From a virus, in the IMG/VR virus record IMGVR_UViG_3300026114_000153, positions 1 through 26,315 of that record: DNA of 26,315 nt; one strand, written 5' to 3'. The notes under the pieces are model-generated. The model was not told the DNA's origin, did no database searches, and saw nothing but the letters and a program-made list of their open reading frames with translations. Shown one piece after another: positions 23,163 to 26,315 of the stretch (the first letter of the stretch is position 1; each line of letters opens with the position of its first letter). A program made the position numbers and the translations under genes.

Positions 23163-23170
23163 AATAAATA
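23163..23170 (+). promoter_or_regulatory. Candidate T4-type late promoter (AATAAATA)
   Basis: AATAAATA ends 19 bases before ATG 23190 and directly follows a strong terminator, as expected for the start of a new unit. A weak stem of CTCTTTTTTT (23145-23154) with GGAAAACAGAG (23172-23182, one bulge) could place the box in its loop and the AGAG ribosome binding site in its 3' arm, but that stem is AT-rich and competes with the terminator. Confidence 0.55.
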
Positions 23171-23189
23171 CGGAAAACAGAGAACCGTA

Positions 23190-23741
23190 ATGCACCATTT
23201 TAAGTCTGACATTTTTAGATACAGCGTCTTTTCAATGGTGCTATTCTATGCTGCAATAGTAATTGCCTACGAATATACTCAATATCAAATAAAGTCCGTA
23301 ATGGTTGAACACATTGAATGGATTACTGAAAACACATCACTTGAATACAATGGAGAAACACTGCCGTCTGTAAAGCGTCGTACTGCAGATGAAATGGCAG
23401 CAATGTTTTATGGGTTAAATGAAGATCCGAATAACCATAGTGAAAATGATAGAAAAGTAGTAAAGAACAGCAACGTCAGTGCATTGTATAATTTTCGTAC
23501 AAATACTCTATACTTTAAACCAGACTTTAGATTTGCCGATTGGGAAACAACACACATTTTAGTTCATGAATTAGTTCATTTTCTTCAAATGACCAACAAT
23601 AGATATGGTGACAACCCTTGTATGCCACGATTAGAAGGGTATGCTTATATGATACAAACTCAATGGCAAAAAGAACATGAGCACCCCGCTGACATACCAA
23701 ATGGCTTACGCATAATGACGTTAATTACAGCAGGTTGCTAG
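23190..23741 (+). CDS. Membrane-anchored zinc metalloprotease-like protein
   Basis: The 183-residue protein has a short N-terminal cytoplasmic segment, one hydrophobic segment (about residues 12-28, VFSMVLFYAAIVIAYEY) and a soluble domain. HILVHELVHFLQ contains the zinc-binding HExxH (H126, E127, H130), and RLEGYAYMIQTQW 19 residues later supplies a likely third ligand (E149), as in gluzincins. The fold would place the catalytic domain outside the cytoplasm. It also has NFRTNTLYF before the helix, as expected for an edge strand. ATG 23190 is chosen because the upstream frame runs through the terminator. Envelope degradation, lysis or protein processing are possible roles; substrate unknown. 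It resembles small HExxH proteins of unknown function rather than any named phage protease. Confidence 0.72.
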   Translation: MHHFKSDIFRYSVFSMVLFYAAIVIAYEYTQYQIKSVMVEHIEWITENTSLEYNGETLPSVKRRTADEMAAMFYGLNEDPNNHSENDRKVVKNSNVSALYNFRTNTLYFKPDFRFADWETTHILVHELVHFLQMTNNRYGDNPCMPRLEGYAYMIQTQWQKEHEHPADIPNGLRIMTLITAGC

Positions 23742-23805
23742 ACGGGTTGACGACGCACCTTAAATTGATTACACTATAATTATTATTAGTAGATAAGAGT
23801 ATATC

Positions 23806-24183
23806 ATGCTTAAAACAGAAAGCATGCTTGACATTGCGTTTAATTCGCCATCAGACAAACATAAAGTAGCGTGTGCTTGTTATGACAAGCGTGGTCGATT
23901 ACTTTCAACAGCATGGAATATGCCGCAAAAAAGCCACCCAATTCAAGCTCGTTACGCCCAGTTGGCTGGTATGGAAAAAAGAATAAATCTTCACGCAGAA
24001 ATCCTAGCACTCATTCGTGCTCGCGACGATGTCCATACTATACAGGTAGTTCGCACTAGCCGAGCAGGTATGCCCAAGGCTTCTTTTCCGTGCAAGATTT
24101 GTATGGGATATATACTGGACACCAATGTGAAAGAAATCATTTTTCACAACCAGAGTGGTAATCAGATTATTGAAACAATTTAG
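23806..24183 (+). CDS. Cytidine/dCMP deaminase-fold protein
   Basis: The 125-residue protein has the zinc-dependent deaminase signature: HAE at 63-65 (H63 zinc ligand, E65 proton shuttle) and PCKIC at 95-99 (C96 and C99 zinc ligands), spaced as in the cytidine deaminase-like family. The N-terminal strand HKVACACYDKRGRLLSTAW fits the core sheet. T4-like phages often carry dCMP deaminase, but that protein is longer (about 190 residues) with an allosteric site; here the size is nearer cytidine, guanine or tRNA deaminases. The likely role is nucleotide supply, with substrate undecided. TATAAT at 23775-23780 lies upstream without a good -35. Confidence 0.82.
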   Translation: MLKTESMLDIAFNSPSDKHKVACACYDKRGRLLSTAWNMPQKSHPIQARYAQLAGMEKRINLHAEILALIRARDDVHTIQVVRTSRAGMPKASFPCKICMGYILDTNVKEIIFHNQSGNQIIETI

Positions 24184-24192
24184 GAGAATAAA

Positions 24193-24441
24193 ATGAGCAT
24201 GAATAAAGTAAGAGAAAGACAAGCACGAAAGTTTCAAGCAGAACTGGCTACTTTACTAGAAAAATACCAAGTGAGCATTAATTCTGTAGTGGGCGAAGGA
24301 TCGGATAGCCATAGGTTATATGATAAAAAGATCGAGTTTGCTCCAATTGATCAACGTTGGAAAATGTGGGTATACGGGAACAAAGTTGTTTCGTCAAACC
24401 TTCAAAAGCTAACGGAGAATCCTGTAACAAATCATGACTAA
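24193..24441 (+). CDS. Small hypothetical protein
   Basis: An 82-residue basic protein with a helical N-terminus (VRERQARKFQAELATLLEKYQ) and a strand-rich second half ending KMWVYGNKVVSSN. AGGAGA just after the previous stop, well spaced from ATG 24193, supports the start. The last codons overlap a 39-residue gene. Function unknown; the basic helical start suits nucleic-acid contact but that is only inference. Confidence 0.65.
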   Translation: MSMNKVRERQARKFQAELATLLEKYQVSINSVVGEGSDSHRLYDKKIEFAPIDQRWKMWVYGNKVVSSNLQKLTENPVTNHD

Positions 24442-24553
24442 ACGAAAACCAGAAAAAATGACCGAAACCGAGTGGAATCGTTCAGTTGGTTATGGACGAC
24501 CACCACGAGACAATAAATCTGAAAAGGAAAAAGAGGAAAAAGATATTAAATGA
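24434..24553 (+). CDS. Small ORF of 39 residues linking two genes
   Basis: ATG 24434 overlaps the last codons of the previous gene and the stop TGA (24551-24553) overlaps the flavoprotein ATG at 24550 (ATGA). The product is highly charged (TKRKPEKMTETEWNRSVGYG then RPPRDNKSEKEKEEKDIK). The exact overlaps at both ends suggest a real coupled gene, which is too short for standard gene finding. Function unknown. Confidence 0.5.
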   Translation: MTKRKPEKMTETEWNRSVGYGRPPRDNKSEKEKEEKDIK

Positions 24554-25728
24554 CTATCACTGTAATTGGTGCTGGTATTACTGGCATTACTACAGCATAT
24601 TATCTTGCACGGTCAGGCTATGATGTGCTCGTTGTCGACCAAGAACGATATCCGGGAATGGGAACATCGTATGCCAACGGTGGGCAATTAAGTGCGTCAA
24701 ATGCAGAGGTGTGGAATAGTTGGCATAATGTAGCCAAGGGTGCTAAGTGGATGTTTCGTAAAGATGCCCCGCTAAAAATAAATCCAGCACCATCACTACA
24801 CAAGTATTCTTGGTTTGCAAAGTTTTTATCTAATATTCCCAACCGAGAAAGAAATACTTTCAAAACGTGCGAGATGGCAATTGATGCACACGACCTGTAT
24901 AAAAATATTGCAGAACGTGAAGGTATAGATTTTGATTGTGTAAAAGAAGGCATACTACACATATACTCCAATGATAAAGACATTCAACATGCACGCGAAA
25001 CTAATGTCATTTATCAATCTGCTGGACTAGAACGTCGTGAAGTCACTTCCGAAGAAGTTTTTAATATTGAACCACAATTATCAAATTCCAGACGCTCTAT
25101 AGTTGGTGGGTTTTATACAGAAGAAGATTTTACAGGTGACATTCACAAGTTCTGTGCAAACCTTGCACGTTGTTTAGAAACCCGATATGCCGTTCAGTTT
25201 GTCCAAGAAACGGTAGATAAGGAATCACTAGAACTATTTCAAAAACAAGGTCCCGTAATTGTTTGTGCTGGTACCGGAAGTCGTGACATTGCAAAACTTG
25301 TTGGTGATAACTTGCCAATCTACCCCGTAAAAGGATATTCTATTACTGTCAACGAGCCGGGCAATGGTCCTTGGGTGAGTCTACTTGATGATGAAACAAA
25401 AATTGTAAGTGCTAGGTTGGGTGATTCTAGATTTAGAGCGGCTGGTACTGCAGAATTTAACGGATATAACCGCGATATTCTAAAGCATCGTATTCAACCA
25501 TTAGTTGATTGGACAGAAGACTTATTTCCACAGATGAATACAGAAGATGTAGTACCATGGGCTGGGCTTCGTCCAATGACACCAAATATGATGCCTATTG
25601 TTAGACAAAGTAAAAAAAATCCGAAAGTCTGGTATAACACTGGACACGGCCATCTTGGTTGGACACTCTCTGCATATACTGCCATTGACATTGCAAACAA
25701 AATACTCCATAATGATGCAAACAAATAA
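24550..25728 (+). CDS. dadA: D-amino acid dehydrogenase-like flavoprotein (DadA family)
   Basis: The 392-residue protein matches E. coli DadA (432 residues) along its length: ITVIGAGITGITTAYYLA with the FAD-binding GxGxxG at 7-12 and D30 after strand 2; SYANGGQLSAS corresponding to DadA's SAANAGQISPG; KWMFRKDAPL; the middle PVKGYSITV (DadA PLKGYSLTI); LRPMTPNMMPIV and NTGHGHLGWTLSA near the C-terminus. The bacterial enzyme oxidises D-amino acids to keto acids, passing electrons to the membrane quinone pool. The D-alanine role in bacteria makes peptidoglycan recycling one possibility. Related oxidoreductases act on sarcosine or glycine, so substrate is uncertain. ATGA overlap shows coupling to the small gene before it. 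Confidence 0.85.
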   Translation: MTITVIGAGITGITTAYYLARSGYDVLVVDQERYPGMGTSYANGGQLSASNAEVWNSWHNVAKGAKWMFRKDAPLKINPAPSLHKYSWFAKFLSNIPNRERNTFKTCEMAIDAHDLYKNIAEREGIDFDCVKEGILHIYSNDKDIQHARETNVIYQSAGLERREVTSEEVFNIEPQLSNSRRSIVGGFYTEEDFTGDIHKFCANLARCLETRYAVQFVQETVDKESLELFQKQGPVIVCAGTGSRDIAKLVGDNLPIYPVKGYSITVNEPGNGPWVSLLDDETKIVSARLGDSRFRAAGTAEFNGYNRDILKHRIQPLVDWTEDLFPQMNTEDVVPWAGLRPMTPNMMPIVRQSKKNPKVWYNTGHGHLGWTLSAYTAIDIANKILHNDANK

Positions 25729-25735
25729 TATCAAT

Positions 25736-26047
25736 ATGACTAATATAAATGCTAATGGAATAACGAACTCTACTATTGCAGCAAGTGAAATCGACTGGAA
25801 CAAAAATGTGAGTTCGGGAATAAAAATTACTGACGCCAATCTTGTTATTGAAAATGGCGACGTGTTGATAGACAATTATAGTCTTTTAGAAGTACTCAAA
25901 AATATAGAAGAAAGATTAGCATTGCTGACACCGAACTCAGAGTTGGAAAATGATTGGGAAGAACTTAAAAATCTCGGCAATCAATATAGAGAATTAGAAA
26001 AAAAGATTTTAGAAAAAGAAAAAACGTGGGAATTATTAAAAAGATAA
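25736..26047 (+). CDS. Conserved phage hypothetical protein with coiled coil
   Basis: A 103-residue protein with a beta-rich N-terminus (TNINANGITNSTIAASEIDW) followed by GIKITDANLVIENGDVLIDN, SLLEVLKNIEERLALLTPN and a C-terminal helix/coiled coil (ELENDWEELKNLGNQYRELE). From memory this strand-plus-helix pattern occurs in small virion-associated or hypothetical proteins of T4-like cyanophages. The start is uncertain: ATG 25736 is taken because it lies after the flavoprotein stop and resembles the recalled family start; ATG 25712 or 25715 would overlap the previous gene. No ribosome binding site is obvious for any of them. Confidence 0.6.
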   Translation: MTNINANGITNSTIAASEIDWNKNVSSGIKITDANLVIENGDVLIDNYSLLEVLKNIEERLALLTPNSELENDWEELKNLGNQYRELEKKILEKEKTWELLKR

Positions 26048-26077
26048 AACCACAAAACAACATGAAGAGAGAAATAA

Positions 26078-26284
26078 ATGAATGAACTAGAAATTCAATT
26101 CGAAAAACAAATAGGTGGTGGGGCGACAGACCAGTTTATCTATGGGGTCGAAACACTCGCAGAAACTTTGGCAGATTCCACAGTTGAAATCAAAATTCAT
26201 AAAGGAACACTAGATAGTTTTCCAGATAATTTAGAGTTTATAAGAATGATGTCTGACGCTACCCCTTTATTCAAGGAGATATAA
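26078..26284 (+). CDS. Small hypothetical protein
   Basis: A 68-residue acidic protein with a Gly-rich turn (KQIGGGATDQF near residue 10) and a helix-rich second half. GAAGAGAG upstream supports ATG 26078. It opens MNELEIQFE, similar to the MNEVELEIE start of the next gene, which hints at duplicated small genes. No function recognised. Confidence 0.6.
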   Translation: MNELEIQFEKQIGGGATDQFIYGVETLAETLADSTVEIKIHKGTLDSFPDNLEFIRMMSDATPLFKEI

Positions 26285-26285
26285 A

Positions 26286-26315
26286 ATGAATGAAGTAGAA
26301 TTAGAAATTGAAGAA
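26286..26315 (+). CDS. Start of a further gene, cut by window end
   Basis: ATG 26286 follows AAGGAGA (26275-26281) by four bases and opens an uninterrupted frame of ten codons (MNEVELEIEE) to the end of the window. The strong ribosome binding site supports a real gene. It may be related to 26078-26284 by its opening residues. Confidence 0.55.
   Translation, partial: MNEVELEIEE

Noticed and set aside
23103-23189. TTG start at 23103 for the metalloprotease-like gene
   Set aside because: The frame would run through a strong intrinsic terminator; ATG 23190 follows a late-type box and starts just before the membrane segment.
23747-23780. TTGACG with TATAAT before the deaminase gene as a sigma70 promoter
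   Set aside because: The spacer is 22 bases, too long for sigma70, and no better -35 sits 16-18 bases upstream; only the -10 element is good.
1-26315. CRISPR arrays, tRNA genes, insertion sequences or integrase
   Set aside because: I looked for spaced direct repeats, cloverleaf-like segments in the few intergenic gaps and transposase or integrase motifs and found none; no gap exceeds about 175 bases.

Overview
The window looks like a stretch of the genome of a T4-like myovirus, most likely one infecting a marine bacterium. It encodes a T4-type family B DNA polymerase (gp43), a gp45-type sliding clamp, a T4-type RNase H and a DsbA-like late-transcription DNA-binding protein. These sit among many small, tightly packed genes, nearly all on the plus strand and often overlapping by 1 to 8 bases. 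The DNA is AT-rich. TAAATA-type boxes 20 to 30 bases before start codons resemble T4 late promoters (TATAAATA). The style (replication core interrupted by radical SAM, sugar and sulfotransferase cargo) recalls marine T4-like phages of cyanobacteria and SAR11-type alphaproteobacteria; the host cannot be fixed from this sequence.

Layout. 1-3106: a 5'-cut gene, an acidic conserved protein, a radical SAM protein and two small proteins of unknown function. 3107-3278: three stem-loops, then a near-consensus sigma70 promoter driving dsbA. 3279-11014: dsbA, DNA polymerase, then a coupled cassette (methyltransferase-like, asparagine-synthetase-like, radical SAM with N-terminal auxiliary-cluster cysteines), the sliding clamp and a sulfotransferase-like protein. 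11043-17462: sugar and surface genes (GalE-type epimerase, minimal DegT-type aminotransferase, family 2 glycosyltransferase, SGNH-like protein), interrupted by a large FG-GAP lipoprotein gene with its own sigma70 promoter and higher GC. 17459-18004 is the only minus-strand gene. 18036-21994: MazG-like pyrophosphohydrolase, a second SGNH-like protein, RNase H and several conserved small proteins. 22061-26315: a divergent methylenetetrahydrofolate-reductase-like protein, a membrane-anchored HExxH metalloprotease candidate, a cytidine/dCMP deaminase-like enzyme, a D-amino-acid-dehydrogenase-like flavoprotein and small proteins.

How it may work together. Replication genes make DNA; MazG-like, deaminase-like and folate-linked genes could adjust nucleotide and one-carbon pools. 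The glycan-type genes and sulfotransferase suggest modification of surface or virion molecules. The most striking structural observation is regulatory. In front of two small conserved genes (21340 and 22821) the late-promoter box lies exactly in the loop of an inverted repeat whose 3' arm holds the ribosome binding site. This matches the T4 scheme in which early read-through mRNA hides the binding site in a hairpin, whereas late mRNA starts inside the hairpin and is free to be translated. All functional statements rest on reading motifs by eye; no database search was run.
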